Below, piece after piece: positions 36,961 through 50,629 of a stretch of DNA of 64,000 nucleotides. Position 1 is the stretch's first letter. Each line of letters opens with the position of its first letter. The position numbers and the translations under genes were made by a program. The notes under the pieces were generated by a model. That model searched no databases. It was not told where the DNA came from and saw only the letters and a list, made by a program, of their open reading frames with translations. The stretch covers positions 4,932,501 through 4,996,500 of the forward strand of contig NC_063265.1 in assembly GCF_019578655.1 (NCBI RefSeq), in the 5' to 3' direction. This stretch comes from Ricinus communis (Eukaryota; Streptophyta; Magnoliopsida; Malpighiales; Euphorbiaceae).

Positions 36961-39777
36961 TGTCACGACCCCACCCGAGGGCCCGTGATCGGCACTAGTG
37001 AATGGGTAGGCGTAAGGCCACCGAATCTCATAGTAAGCCTGACACTCACAACTCAAACAAATCTCATCTCAAATTAATATTATTAAAGCCACAAATTATC
37101 TTAATAGCTACATTTTACATAATAAATTCGGTCTGCCAGAAAAATTAGGCGAGACCCGAAACTCATAAAATTTACAACTGATACATCTACTATTACTACT
37201 GCGGAAAATCTAAGATTTACCAATTTACATACCAAATCAAATACATCACCCGATGATGAAGGAGTTGGGTTACTGAATAAGAGTCGCGGGAAGACTAAGT
37301 CACGAAAAAAAGTAATTTGGGAGTTAAAATCAAATAATCTAGAGACTATTGCAGTCTTCACAGAAAATATTAATTATTCAAATCAGTATATCAAACCATG
37401 CACATAAATATCAATCATACTATAATCATACCATAATAAATAAATAAATAAAAATATATTTTTACTTTTACAGGACGAGTGGCTCAGTAGAACCCTAACC
37501 CCAAATTCTAGTAGCCTTTCGGCTCTCTTAATCCAACAGGTCTGGTGCCCAGAGAGCAAGCTCGATCAGGGTCCTTACCTCCAGCCTGAACTCTTGAATT
37601 CTAACTAAGCCGGCGCCCATAGAGCGTTGCTCGATCAGGGACCTTAACTCCGGCAATCAACTGAACTCAGCCCAGAGAGCAATGCTCGATCAGGGCAAAC
37701 AAATCCATAATAACCTTATTACCTGTCTTTGATCATTACCGGTGCGCACGCGGTCCTGATGCAACCTACCAGGTGGCATGTTCTACTAAAGTCTCATCCC
37801 AAATCACATTCAACAAATATAATAATAATCATGGTCTAACAAAATTATTAAACACATATCGAAATAAAGAATCAGAATTTCGAGGAAACAACGTGCGATA
37901 TGTGGAAAAATAATAATAACAATTGTGTGAATATAACATTAACTATCAAAATAGTGATATAATATTACTAGTAACAATATTGAAATTTATCTCAGCAAAT
38001 AATAATTAAATGAAATTATTTATATTGCGATACTAATAATCATATTAAATATGAATTTCAAGATAGCATATCAAAATTAAGTCTGGCAATAGTGTAGAGA
38101 TTATGTGACTTTAACTCACAGGATTGGGCGACCTCCTAGCTCGGCCTCGGTTGGGCGAGCGAACAGATCATCTAATCACGGAAAATAATTTATCAATTAT
38201 GTTGAACAATTACAATTAACCCTAGGTCTAGATTCCTAGGACTGACTGTCTAAGAATCTCGACTCGAGAGAATTCTACCGAAAATCCGGCCGAACCTCCC
38301 CTGCAACACGGACATTACCCCCCGTAAAAACGGGTCCAGGACCTGCCAAAAAAACACTTCAAATACTTAACAATTCAAACAACGGGAGTCGGGTCCCCAA
38401 ACTTCATTATTTCCCGACTCCGCCACATAACACAAAATACGAGGCAGGCAAACTGACCGACAATTATTTTTGACTCACAAATATCATCAAATACTCAATA
38501 TAAACCATTAGACACACAATTAAACCAAGAATTTCCAAAATTACAGGCTAGAGAAAAATTATCGAGACGCTCGATCGCTCGGTCGATTTGCCTCTGGCCG
38601 CCGGAGTCCGATCGACGATCCGAACACACCATCGGACTCACAACGACACGCTGATGACGATCCCTGCTTCTGATTTTCCGATCTGACACCCGATCATCCG
38701 GAGAAATTTACGGACAATCTCGGCTGTCGATTTGCAAACTAAGCCCGATCGCCACGAAACCGGTGCCATTTCGAAGCATGAGCTGAGGAGAGTCGGGATA
38801 TGTCTTCCGATCGTCTATCATCCGCCGGAGCTCGCCGGAAAAGCCAGAAAACACGGCTGCCACCACTTCGCCGAACTCTCTCCTCCGGCCACCAAAACCG
38901 ACGCTGCTGCCGCCAAAAGGAAGCTCTATTCGAGGGGAGCTGATCGCCACCAAGATCGTAGGAAGGCCGCCGTTGCCCTCTTTTATTTTTCCTCACTGCT
39001 AACGCCGTCATTACTCTTCCTTTCTCTTCTTCTTCTTCGGCCAACACCCTCTCTCTCTCTCTTCCGATCTGCTTTCTCTCTCCCCGATCCTTCCTTCTTT
39101 CTTTCAATATCGATATTTAACCCCTGAATATTTCCTTATTACAATTGGGTCCCTCAACTTTCTTAATTACTTACAATTCCATCCAGAAAACTTCCAATTT
39201 AACCCCTAAACTTTTCTTCAGCCTTTCAATTAAACCCTTAACTAATTAATTTGGGTCAAATCCGAATTATTGAAATTACATAATTACATAAATACCTCTG
39301 ACCGACATATTTATTTACGAAAATACCAAACTCATAAATTTCCATTAAACCCTCATAATAATAAAATTATACTTTTAATCCTTATTCCAAAATAATCCTC
39401 CAATTAAATCGATTAAATTAAATAATCAATTTCCAACTTAAAATTTAATACTACTAATCAATTATTATATCAATTTTTCCAAAATTCTTTTATAAACATC
39501 CTTTACAATTTCTACCATAATTTTTCAATATATAATTTTACTTATATAAATATGATTTGGAGAAAATTTGAATAACCAAAATATAATCATTTCTCAAATA
39601 ATTTACTTAATTAATTCTTAAAATTTCAAACTAATTGGGTATAGAAAAATAATTCATTTAATTGACTAATATTAAAATTTCCATTAAATCATTTCAAATT
39701 AAACCAAATAAAAATAAAGCTAAAATTAACTTAAATAGAAACTCATTATTAAATATATAAAAATTTCGGGTACTACA
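36961..39777 (+). mobile_element. Long LTR without internal region (family A, copy 2), inside Harbinger ORF1
   Basis: A 2.8 kb unit starting TGTCACGACC and ending GGGTACTACA, homologous throughout to 56050-58809. The flanks (tctat / tttgt) do not form a clear 5 bp duplication, unlike copy 3, so it may derive from recombination between insertions or its duplication has mutated. It has three internal tandem units (about 37540-37700) and a CpG-rich block at about 38560-39110 that yields long but non-homologous open frames; I do not regard them as genes. Confidence 0.88.
37530..37700 (+). repeat. Internal tandem repeats of family A LTR copy 2
   Basis: Three units with the core cagagagcaagctcgatcag followed by a ggtcctta.ctcc or ggacctTaactcc tail, equivalent to those in the other family A copies. 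Confidence 0.8.
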
Positions 39778-40789
39778 TTTGTACTTGTGTTTTGCTTATT
39801 TTTTTCTTTTAGCAATCTTCCATCCATTTCGGCTGAAGTCTCAACAGATTCCAACAATGTTCAAATTGGAATGAAAGTTTACCTTTATTTAATTCTTAGT
39901 ATAAGAGTTTTGTATTAGCAATCTGGAAAAGAAAAAGAATACAAACTAAAGAATCTAAAATAATATAAATATATTTATAAAATAAAAAATATTAAATACC
40001 TTATCTTGGTCATTAATACCACTTTGGTGTTTAGATTCAATTTGAGCATAGCGTCTACAAAATTTGTTTGTAGCTAACTAAATTTTTGACTAATGGTTCA
40101 TCAAAGAAACTCGTGTTCATTCATATTCAAAAGTTTTGCACCTATGAAAGTACGCCTACAATCTCGCCTAATATATTTTGTGTTTTTGTTCATGTCCTTG
40201 CAGAACATCTAAACTGATATTAAGCCATACTGGCACAATGAGAAGATCTTCTTCTACAGTAAAATTGCCACCACGTGACCTTTTAGAGTTGGATTCAACT
40301 GAAGGAGATAAGTGAAATTTTTGAGTATTGGTGAAAACAAAATTATCATCAGAGTTTGGAAGTTGGATTGAAAATTGAGGATTTTCAAAGGAGTCATTAG
40401 GCTAATTCATTTCACTACCAATTTGAAAATCTATAGTTTAAAGAAAAGAAAGCAAAGCATGAATATATAGAAATCTTGAAATCAAATTACCGTTGTAGGA
40501 AGAAAATGAAAATGCTATTTAAATAAATGATCGCTATGAGAGGAAAAAAAATCATTTTTGAAGAAAAATAAAAAATATGAGATATTAATTAATAAACTGT
40601 ATAAGAACTTGTAGTGTATTCATTACAAGAAGGATAAAGAGTAAAATTTGACTCTCCAAATGTAGAAAATCAAATTCACTCTCTATTTAATATTTTAAAA
40701 TAAAAAGTGTGTTGGAGGCTTGTTTTATTGAATGGCTCTTTATAATAAAAAATTTAACTTATATCAAAAGCCTTTTAGAGATGCTCTTA

Positions 40790-42584
40790 CACTACATTAA
40801 TTAATGAGTTCTTTTTCATAAATACCACAAACACATAAAATAATTATAAAAATATTTGCAAAAATTATTGACAACAAAAATATCCAAAAATAAAATCTTA
40901 TTTACAAAATTACCCTAAAAAGAAATTTTATTTTTAAAAAATATCCAATTTGGTCTTTCAGATGTTGGATATACTTTAAAAAAAAAAGTTTATATATTCA
41001 ATATTCTTTTAACATAATAAATATAAAACACATTAATTTTTTGTAAAATATTGTAACATTTTATTTGATTTTGTGATATTAACGATAAATAAATAAATAA
41101 TAAATCTAAAATATATTTTTCTGATTTAAAATTTTTAAAATGTATTGGTGAAAATACCATATCTCAAAAACTGAATAAATTGATATAAAGTTAAAAAAAA
41201 AAAAAACATATTCAGTAATATATTGAAGAAAAAAAATTTATATCAACATAAATAACAGCAAAAAATATATATTTAACAAAAAATAATATACATTAAATTT
41301 ACGTTAGGTATCTCAACCTTTTTCAACTAAAATAAAATGCAAACTCAAAAAAATAAAAAACTGAACAATAAAAGATATACATATGCTAAATAATAATAAT
41401 ATTTTATAAAAATTTAAAATATTTTAAAATGAAACAAAATTCAACTCAAATATTCGACAACAAACGGTATATATTTACCAAAATATATATTAAATATTCA
41501 TAAAATATCTAAAACTAATTTAAAAAAAAAAAACAGAAAATACAAATAATGTGAAAATAAATACCAGTAAAAATAGCATAAAATATTTATATAAAAAAAA
41601 TGAAGTATTTTTATAATTACTTTTTAAAATAGATAATCGGTGAAATTTTCACTTAATTCATTTCTCAGATATATCTGTGTTTTAAATTTTTTCACAGAAA
41701 AGAAATGTCTGTATGGTTCAGTGGCAAGGCATTTCTACGACATGCAACTGCTTTCCAAATGTACGCTTGGAAAACCCTTTTTCTAACAATGTTCTGCTCC
41801 AATCACTAAATGATTGAATCCCGAAGATACTGGCAGTGGTATAATTATGATTATAGCAATCCAAGCCAAAGCTGGTGGCCTGCCAGTAAAAGGTAAAGGT
41901 ACAACTTCCTGCAGAAAACTTTAAAAAGTAACCGGAGCACCCACGTCCTGATATTGGTGCGCTCCTCAATAATGCTTCGCTTCCTAAGCCAGATTAGTAC
42001 ATTTGCTCGAGCCAAAACCATATTTCATCACAAATTTGTAACATTGACCTCAACTTCCATACGTATAAATACATCATCCACTACGAAACATGATAATCCA
42101 ACCAATGATGAATTGGGTTGGGGTATTGCACAGATTTAGCTCAAAAATTTTTAAAAAAAAAAAAAAAAAAAAAGAAAAAGAAAAAGAAAATCCCAGGACT
42201 TGAGAAATTTGACCTCAAGCAAGAACCTGTCATTAAGACCATTTCTGACTTGCGACGATGGTGAGCTTGTAAAATGTGAGCTTTCGTTCACACAAAACCA
42301 CCATCTAAAGCCATTCTACCCATGATTTAGTTTTTATCTTAAGGTATCATTTCTTATCATTTTAATTATAGATTTACAGAAGAATTTTACACCAATCTTT
42401 TTTTTCTCTTAGGCACTGTATTAAGAGATCATATACACTTTCAATTCGATGATCATACCTTGTTACTTGATAAAGAGGCAAGCGTTTGACCTTTGTTTAT
42501 CAGCTTGAGTTCTGATAGTCAATGAATGCTTATCCAGAATATAACCTTGTTAGCATGGATGACTCTTACAAAAATCAAACATCT
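40790..42584. other. AT-rich region with a poly(A) tract and an unidentified more GC-rich patch
   Basis: 40790-41690 is very AT-rich with no gene. About 41700-42140 is less AT-rich and open on both strands (minus 41718-41969, plus 41954-42139); neither frame resembles a family I know. A 23-base A-run interrupted by G (about 42151-42190) follows the plus-strand frame, which could mark the tail of a retroposed sequence. The last 100-200 bp are probably the 3' UTR of the BELL gene. Confidence 0.45.
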
Positions 42585-45500
42585 TCAACCAACAAAATCG
42601 TGCAACAGTTGCCCTCCCATAACATCCCTTCCAAAGTGCCGATTTTGTACTTCAAATCCCCCCATAACAAATCCCTGGCTATTTGTTTCTAGGCCAAGAC
42701 CAAATCGTTGAGCTGCATTCATAGGAAAGGGCTCTGACAAACCTATCCCATTATTCTGGTGAAGGCCTAGTGTCAAAGAAACACCACCGCTTCCATTTGC
42801 TGGGCTTAAACCAACTCCTATCGGTGGGTGGTTTGACATATTGTTGTAAGACAAATTCAGTGGTTCCTCACTACCCAGAGGTAAATCAGGAAGATCATTT
42901 CTAGTGCGCTTTGAGGGGATGTCTTGAACTCTTTGGATGGAGGTTGATGGGTTATCTGATACAGCAGAGTTTGAAAGAGGTGCATGATCACTTGATCTGT
43001 TGGCATTTTGGTCCTCCTTTTGTGTAGCCTTTTGTGCTTGCCGTGTCTCCAGCATGTGTATTTCTTCCACCATTGGCTTCCAGAGCCTTACTCTTGCATT
43101 AATGAACCAATTGGACACCTGGTTCCGATGTAAATATGTCAAAGAATTAACACCTTTGAATTCAAATGAAAAAAAGAAAACAAAAGGCTTGAATACTCCA
43201 AGCTCTTTAGCTGGTTCGGACTGAGATTATAGTGGGGGGAAATTTTCTGTGGTTGCAAAGCCAACAAAAGAATAATACCTTAGCAATGAGAAATGCATAC
43301 CTGGCTCCGTGATAAACCCGTTTGTTTGGCCAGCATTAGCTTGTCTGTATCTGTGGGATAGCTGCAAAACAGGAGACATAATTTTTATAGTTCTAATTAG
43401 CATATACCCTTTCACAGCTAGAGAGATGAGGAGAAAGGGGGAGGGAGGAGGATAAATGAGAAAAAGAAACTCTGTAGTTTTTCTTTCCAGAAGACAAATC
43501 AAGTTAATGTTCAATAAACTACAGATATAAAGTAACAATTAGTTACTTACGGATGTAAGAAGTGTTCAAACAACCATGCCCTAAGGACAGTCACAGCACG
43601 CTCCGGAAGCCCCCTTTGCGGTCTCCAAACAGGCTGGTGGTCGACGAATCCTGAGCTCTGACCAGGCCTTTGAACATAAGGGCCTCTATCAATGTTCCCT
43701 AACCTTATAGCCTCTTCTTTTCCATGGCTCAGTTGGCCATGGCCCTTATTGGTGAACTGAAGCTGGTCAGTTATTGCAATCTTCAAAGACCTGAAATGTT
43801 TAGACATGGTTTTCAAGGCCAAGCTAGCATATGGAGCTGCATTGGCAAGCCCGGCAACACACTCAAAAGATGTCACTACAGCTTGCATCTGCTGATAATA
43901 ATGCTTGTACCTCCTGTACACCTAATAAAGAAATAAACAGAAATAAGTGTCAAAGAACATGCATAAAATAGGTCTAATGAGAGTGGAAAGAAAATACCAA
44001 TATTCTATCAACACATTGTAATTAAATGATCGACAGGTTCCCCATGAATCCACACTACAGTAGTGTTTGGGGGTCACAATAATATACCTAACTGCCACAT
44101 GATGATTAGCACAAGGAGCAAAAATGCCTTTTAACCAAGAGTTCCCTTAATGATTAATCACAACCAGAGTTCATTTTTTCATTTTTTTTTTCTACTTGTG
44201 ACAAATAACAGAGAGGGACATAAATATTTATTGGAAATGTGATCCCTTAAAACTCGTTTTATCACAGGCAAAAAGGAACAAGAAAAATGATTGGTACAAC
44301 CAGAAAAACACCTGGGACTGACTCTTGTCAGCTTCATTATTTTTATCATCCCAAGTTGGAGTCACATCATTTTCCTTAATTATGTGGAATGTTATCTTTC
44401 TAAACATGTGGATGTAATAGATATTCAATTGCACATGGCAGTGACAAAGTAAGAAGTAGCAAAAACGTTCAAGCCCACTTTGCTGTTGACAAATTCAGTA
44501 TCAGCTTTCTATTAGTTAAACTTGAAAGGCAACATGCTCATGGATCAAAATCAAATCCTAATCTGTCCTATTTCTGCATTTCCAATCTTTCAACACTAGC
44601 ACTATTCATTCAAATAATATTTGTATTGAACCATACTTTTGAGAGAACATCATATTTACAGCCTCTAACCTCCTTCAAGTAGCAGAAACACACATTCTTG
44701 CACTTCTAGATTGGCTAAAAGGTTTCAAAATGGTGTGCTGAATTCAGAAATCTTTTGTCTATTTCCTGGAAGATAGTTGGAATTTGAATTAAGAATTAAA
44801 ATGGGATTTCATATTATGATTTAGAAAATAGAATCTTCTTGTACCCATTCTCAAATGGATGTGACATCTCCTGGTACAGCAAGCAATATACTGAATAGAT
44901 TTAGATTTTTGCTTTTGTACATCCATTTTTCTTTTGCTTCTCTATTTCTTTTTGTTTTGACCAATGTCTGGACTAGACAGGGAGGTAAACAATGGAGAGA
45001 GACCAACACGGGTTATTAGTTAAGAAAAGAAAAAGTATGTTTACAGTGGAGCAGGTCTAAAAGAAAAAAGAAAAACAAAGAAAATACAAATCCAAATTTA
45101 AAAGATGAAAAATAAACTCAGAAGGTAACTTTATCATATTCAATTATTGAATGATAAAAGGCCGGTCAAGTTCAAGTTAATTAGTTTCTGGATATTTAGA
45201 GGGCAATATCAATCATTTAGTGTTCTGAAAGCAATTAACTAAGTCTCTGGAAGGTCAAGGGTTCCATGGATGTTCCAGGATGTAGACTCCATAAAACACC
45301 ATCCAACGGCAATCAGATTTGATCCTCTCTAGGATTTCCAAAATTCATTACTTGAGGGATATTTTCCAAATAGTTTGAACCATAAATCTGCATGTGCGAC
45401 TTAAACTTATAATACTTCATAAGATTCAGCAGTCCAAGCGTATATCAGCCGAAGAGTACAATATATTAAACTTGAAATAACCGAAAAAAATATTAGTCTT

Positions 45501-48500
45501 AACAGCAACATTGTAAAGAGGGAAGGAGAACTTAACCGGAAGCCAAAAAGATTTTAATAAAATACTGCAACATCTTAATACCATAATAATGAATAGAATT
45601 GCATTAACACAATCATAGATTCATGACAATCCACAAAGAGAACGCTGGCTAGCTTAACCAGTTAACCATATTCCAACATCACTGATCATGAGCCGATGAC
45701 TTCCCTAGAAGCATATATATACTGCATTAAAATGTACAGATACAAGCACAAAAGATAATACATTGTAATATAGCCCACTAGCTGAACTACAATGACATGA
45801 GAGACATTACACACATGTATCGTCATTAACCTTATAACTAAGAGCCACTACAAAATATGCAAACAACAACAGAAACTCAAGTTCTCTCCTCCTCCTCCCC
45901 ATAAATTATCTTATTCAAGTAAGATTTCACAAATTTCACTCAAGTCCCAACCTGAAGAAGAATTGAACCAGTGAAGGAGTAGTATGGGTTCTTACTTCAA
46001 GCAAATTACAGCAAACTGGGTTCAGCTGAACTTATCCTGGCTGACCAGTTTTGTTTTATATTCATTGTATTCAAGTGAAAATAGATTTCAAAAAATAGCA
46101 CAGCTTAATACTATATATAACTTTCAACATGACATGCAAAGAGACTTGTGAAATACTCTACGACAAACAAACATGATGGAAACAGATTCAACTCAGTTAT
46201 ATTTTACTATCGTTCTTCTTTTTAGTTTTTTCTCAACTCTACAGCTCCACCATAATAATAATCATTTTGAAACATGAAAAGGAAAGCAAAAGAAAAGAGG
46301 ATTCCTGAGAAACTCTTCACCTTTAGTATGATTCACATATTCACTCTTTGGTATTCCCATGTCTGACATAGAAAAAGTTGGTCAACAATGACCTAAAACG
46401 ACATAATTATGGTCCAAAACATAAAATTATGGGATGAAAGAAGGATTAAAAATAAATTATCTAAAAAATGAGGACCAAAGTCACTAAATCTAGTGGAGTT
46501 CTCTTTAGAATTTATCATTACATATAAATTTTAGGATGCAGCACAACCACCCATTTAGCACATCCATGCACAATTTAAAATAGAAGTAGCAAATTTTCAA
46601 ATTCTACTATTAGGCTTTATCCACTTCACCATGACATATTGTGAAAGTTGATCATAGCATTTCAAGTAAATAACTGGTCCACTTGATTATGTGAAATTCA
46701 TCTCGACCACTTTTCAGTAAAATATTGAAGGGAAGGTCCATCTAACCACCATACATCATTTAAATTCCATGTGACTGCTCTCATTATTACCAACCACTAA
46801 GTGTTAGCAGTACTACTATAACAGGCTAGGTATCCAAGTGTAAAATCGATGTCCATGATGAAGAGTAGAACATAAAGTGCACATGGAGGAATAATTCCAT
46901 ATCAAACTTATCTTTCTCCCTCAAAAAGTTCAGAATCACATCCCAAGCTCATAATTTGCAAAGTTAGCATAAACCCACTTCAATTCAAACCAGTCTTTCA
47001 AAAAGTTCAGACACCTTGTCATCTACTCATCTATTTTCTTTAGGTTTAGAATGGAATACAATTATTGCTTTCCTATACACACTTTTTTTGGAGTATAAAT
47101 CTTTTCAAATGGATTCCTTCAATCACTTTGTGCACAATACGCCCAGAACATGGTGACATTGTCATCTATTAGAACTCTTTCTATGGCTGTCAGATACTTT
47201 ATAGTAATAACAATCTTTGTGCATATATTCCCTCCTATCGACTTTTCATAAAAGATGATTTTGTGATTATCGAGGCCATATCTATCTCTCGAATAACAAA
47301 GAATCTAATTATACAGTTACGAAAGCTATAATAAACTATACACATCAGAGAATCACTTGTACATGCAACATTACCAAATTGTATTTTGGTTAAAGTAATG
47401 ACTGCTCCAACCCATTAAAGAATCAATTATTCATTTAATAATGAAATTGATGGCTCCCACAGTGACTAAATGTTTGGTTTCCGCAAAGATCCATCTTGAA
47501 TAAAGATTTAAAAATGAAAACTGACATCCACCCACAAAAATTAAAACCACCAACTATGAGACAGAATTGCAAGGAAAAGAAAATAAACTTAAAGGCGTGT
47601 GGATCCAAGAACCTAGCAACAAACGTGAACTGCATATTGAGTCATCTTGAAACAATAATTGCTTTTCTCAGACTAACACCCTTTTACTCTATTAGCTCAA
47701 ATGCAATTTTTCAAACTTTAAATAGAAGAACAAGACAAAAAAAATCACATTAAAGATATGAAATACCTCATCCAGCATTGAAATCAGTCTAGACTTCTTT
47801 CTCCGACTTTCACCATCTCCACAATTAAGTGGATCGTCAGCAGTTCCACATGCATTCAAACAGTCAACAGGAGAATCCATCAAAGAGGCATCAGCCGTTA
47901 TCTTTTCGATGTAAATTCCCCTACCCACATCACAAAACTCTTCGAGCAGTTGCTGTGCAGGCTTCAAAAATCTTGACCCCTTCAAAATAGAAGCATAACC
48001 AGTTAAAGGTCCAAGAGGGACTGAACTCCTAGACAGCTCATTCGGGGTCAAGTTGCCACTGCCTTCAATAATGCCAGCAACTGAATAACCGCCGCCGCCG
48101 CCTGTAGCGGTAACCTTATCAGGATCATAAACTGCAGAGTCATATCTTTGCAAATTAAGCTCCAAAGGAAGATTTGTTTGGTGGGTATGGTGAGAAGATA
48201 AAGATAAAGACAAGCCTTGACCAGTAGTAGTAGACAAAGGTTCTGGTTTAAAGGGTAAAGCTTGAGCAGCACTGCCATTAAAAGGGTGGTCAAAATCTCT
48301 GAGGTTTTGAAGATTATTTGGCGTATAAAGAAAAGGATCAGAAGAAGCATTGATATCATGAACTGAAGTAGGGTTTAAAGGCAAAGGAGAAGATATAGGA
48401 TTCAAGTAGGGGGGATGAAGATGGTGAGTGGTAGTAGTAGTAGCAGCAGTAGTAATAGAAGAAGAACAAGAAGAAGTAGCATTAGCAGTAACGATCCCGG

Positions 48501-48747
48501 CAACAAAACCCATTAAATGAGGACCTTCTTCTTTGACAAGAGAAACAGGGTTTGGTTTATTACAAGGTGAAAGCGAGTTACTATAAGCAGCACAAGCGAG
48601 CAAATCTGAAGAGAGAAGAGAGGGATCGTAAAGAGGAAGTAAAGAAGCGCAAGAATGGAGGTCTTGTGGGTGGGTTTGAGTCACAATTCTTAGCTTATCT
48701 CTTCTACTTTGTTGTGGGACATGGTAGGGTTCAAAACCCTCCGCCAT
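42585..48747 (-). CDS. BLH9: BEL1-like homeodomain transcription factor, PENNYWISE/BELLRINGER type
   Basis: Exons in coding order: 48747-47767, 43921-43551, 43361-43301 and 43118-42585. Introns are GT-AG and the CDS is 1947 nt (648 aa). The N-terminus contains [13 protein letters not shown]. An SKY-type box ([16 protein letters not shown]) starts near residue 255 and the BELL domain ([21 protein letters not shown] ... SKHFRSLK) covers about 312-380. The TALE homeodomain at about 422-484 has the PYP loop insertion and [17 protein letters not shown]-like motifs LSLSLSSH and VSLTLGLH are present, and the C-terminus LLHDFVG matches PNY as I remember it. Known of the family: nuclear factor that heterodimerises with KNOX proteins (STM, BP) to maintain the shoot meristem and pattern internodes and flowers. 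BLH8/PNF is the alternative; a tree would decide. The first intron (3.8 kb) is unusually long. No damage seen. Confidence 0.94.
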
Positions 48748-48757
48748 AGATAGCCCT

Positions 48758-48796
48758 TCTCTTTCTTTCTTTTCTTTTCTTTTCTTTTCTTTTTTG
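48758..48796 (-). repeat. CTTTT-type microsatellite in the BELL gene 5' UTR
   Basis: On the plus strand a run of ttttc units lies 10-50 bp upstream of the start codon; in the transcript it is a GAAAA-rich purine tract. Such leader repeats are frequent in plant genes and can vary in length between individuals. Confidence 0.85.
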
Positions 48797-49378
48797 GTTA
48801 GAGATAAAAGAAAGACGGAGTTAGAACAGAAAATTTTGTTCTCTAAAAGGGAAAAAAGAAAAAAAAAAAAAAAGGAGGAACGGGGTTGGTGGTAAAGAGG
48901 GTATTAAAACAAAGACCAGTAGAAGTAGTAGGGATGAAAGAAATAAAAGAAAGAGAAGAAGAGTGAAAGAGAAGGGGTGATGACGAAACGAAAGGTTATC
49001 ATGATCTATAGCTTCTGTGTGGGCTGCAAAAATGGCAGGTCGTCTTTTCTTTTTTAGCAGAGAGATAACAGATACGTGTAATTATTATTAGTTTGTAAAT
49101 GGCCGATGGGTTGGGTCGCTAACTTCACGCATCCTCATTACACGAATACAGAGAGAAAAAGAAAGAAAGGAAAAGAAAAGACTATCACAATCACTCCCTC
49201 ACTTACACAACACAAACTAACGCACAAAACAGCAAAAATCTTTGTTACAGTGACATCTCCTTCTTCTCCATGGACATGGACAAAGTGAGTGGGGAGCTGA
49301 GCTCATAGTCTTTAGGGATACAGAGTCTCTACCACCGGCTATTTCCGGTAATAATTGAACTAACTATACTGTGTCTCT

Positions 49379-49396
49379 GTGTGTGTGTGTGTGTGT
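49379..49396. repeat. (GT)n microsatellite
   Basis: About nine GT dinucleotides, roughly 630 bp upstream of the BELL gene start. Confidence 0.9.
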
Positions 49397-50607
49397 TTCA
49401 GATATTTCTGACAATTGGGGTTTTGTCGTTTTACACAATTTGGGTTTTTCTTTGCCTTTGTAATTTATTAAATAATTAAATTTTATTAGGATTTGGAAAA
49501 GAAAGGAAAAGAAGAGGAGGTGATGACGCACGTGAGAGTGAGTGTTTAGCATTTCTCAACACTCGTCCCCCAAAGTTATTAAAGCTTCTTTCTTTTTGCT
49601 TACTCGCTTTCCGATGTTTTCCTATCTATAAAATAAAACGAAAACGTTACAAGAAAAACACACACTGTGATTTTATTTTATTTTAAAAAAACTATACATA
49701 ACTATTTATCATAAAATAAATATTTGATATTAAAATTTTATTTTATAAAAATTTAATTATTTTTATTTTAATCGATAATTATTTTATATTATTATTCTCT
49801 GATAAATAAAATTTAAAATTAAATTATATTTAATATTATTATTTAATTATTAGATCAATTTTATATTAACAACAATCTATTTATCGTGTAATCATACGAC
49901 TAAATAATAACGTCAGAAATTATATATGAATAGTATAATAATAATGATTTATAAAAAATAAAAATAATTTAATATTTTAAATTAGAAATTTTAATAATAT
50001 ATATTTATTTTTATAATGAATTATCATATTAATTAAATATAATTTATCTTTTAAAAGTATACGTTAATTAAGTATGTTGGTGTTCAATAAAAAAAATAAA
50101 ATTACCATAAAAATGGAGTTAAAATTTTAAATGCAAGTCCATTGCATTTTATTCTCAAGTAATTAGACATAAAGTAAAATTAGTTTCAAAAGACATATTA
50201 CATTAAGAAGAGCGTAAATTGGGAGTAATCTAATCAATTTTTTCACTTATGAGATTTCAAATTCAAATTTCTTTATTTTCCAATAATATTATTATCACTT
50301 TTTTCCAATAATTGGGAGTAATAATGACTGCAATGTATTTCAGTCCATCCCTTATTAAATGTTTAATAGAAAAGTCATTGGTGTTTGGGTTTTATAGCTA
50401 AAGATAGAAAAATGTATGAGATAAAAGTCTACTCATATTTACCTAACCCATAATCAGTTTACCTCACAGTCAATTAGATAAATTTCAATTACCGGGTGAA
50501 ATCTCGCATAAATGGTGATATACATAAAAGCAGATTAAATTAATATAAAGGAATCAAATAAATCATATAAAAAAAATTGTATGTATAGATTTTATAAAAT
50601 GTTAGCC

Positions 50608-50629
50608 ATATATATATATATATATATAT
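50608..50629. repeat. (AT)n microsatellite
   Basis: About 11 AT dinucleotides in AT-rich intergenic DNA. Confidence 0.9.

Larger units (their letters stand above)
36550..40345 (-). pseudogene. Harbinger ORF1 (Myb/SANT-like and NAM-associated domain) pseudogene, split by LTR
   Basis: The upstream part (minus strand, about 40345-39780) encodes a Myb/SANT-like start (RSRGGNFTVEEDLLIVPVW, LDVLQGHEQKHKIY, then a stop where Trp is expected) and continues with WSKIQLATNKFCRRYAQIE. The downstream part (minus strand, about 36955-36550) has the NAM-associated basic C-terminus (MDLERPFERKAKKDRKKRKG). The family A LTR at 36961-39777 lies between them. Other stops and frame changes show the gene was already decaying or has decayed since. 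In intact elements ORF1 assists the transposase in binding DNA. Confidence 0.78.
34443..40786 (+). mobile_element. PIF/Harbinger DNA transposon, disrupted
   Basis: The left end GAGCATCCCG (34443) and right end GAGATGCTC (to 40786) form short inverted repeats with a GAGCATC core, flanked by TTA on both sides (34440-34442 and 40787-40789); TWA is the known PIF/Harbinger target. Inside are a transposase pseudogene (+) and a Myb/NAM-associated ORF1 pseudogene (-), converging on the middle. A 2.8 kb family A LTR is inserted at 36961-39777, so the element itself is about 3.5 kb. Both genes carry several stop codons, so it is inactive. Confidence 0.85.

Noticed and set aside
36961..39777. Intact LTR retrotransposon formed by copies 2 and 3 as paired LTRs
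   Set aside because: The DNA between them holds a host homeobox gene, a hAT element and other repeats, with no gag-pol, and copy 3 has its own target duplication.
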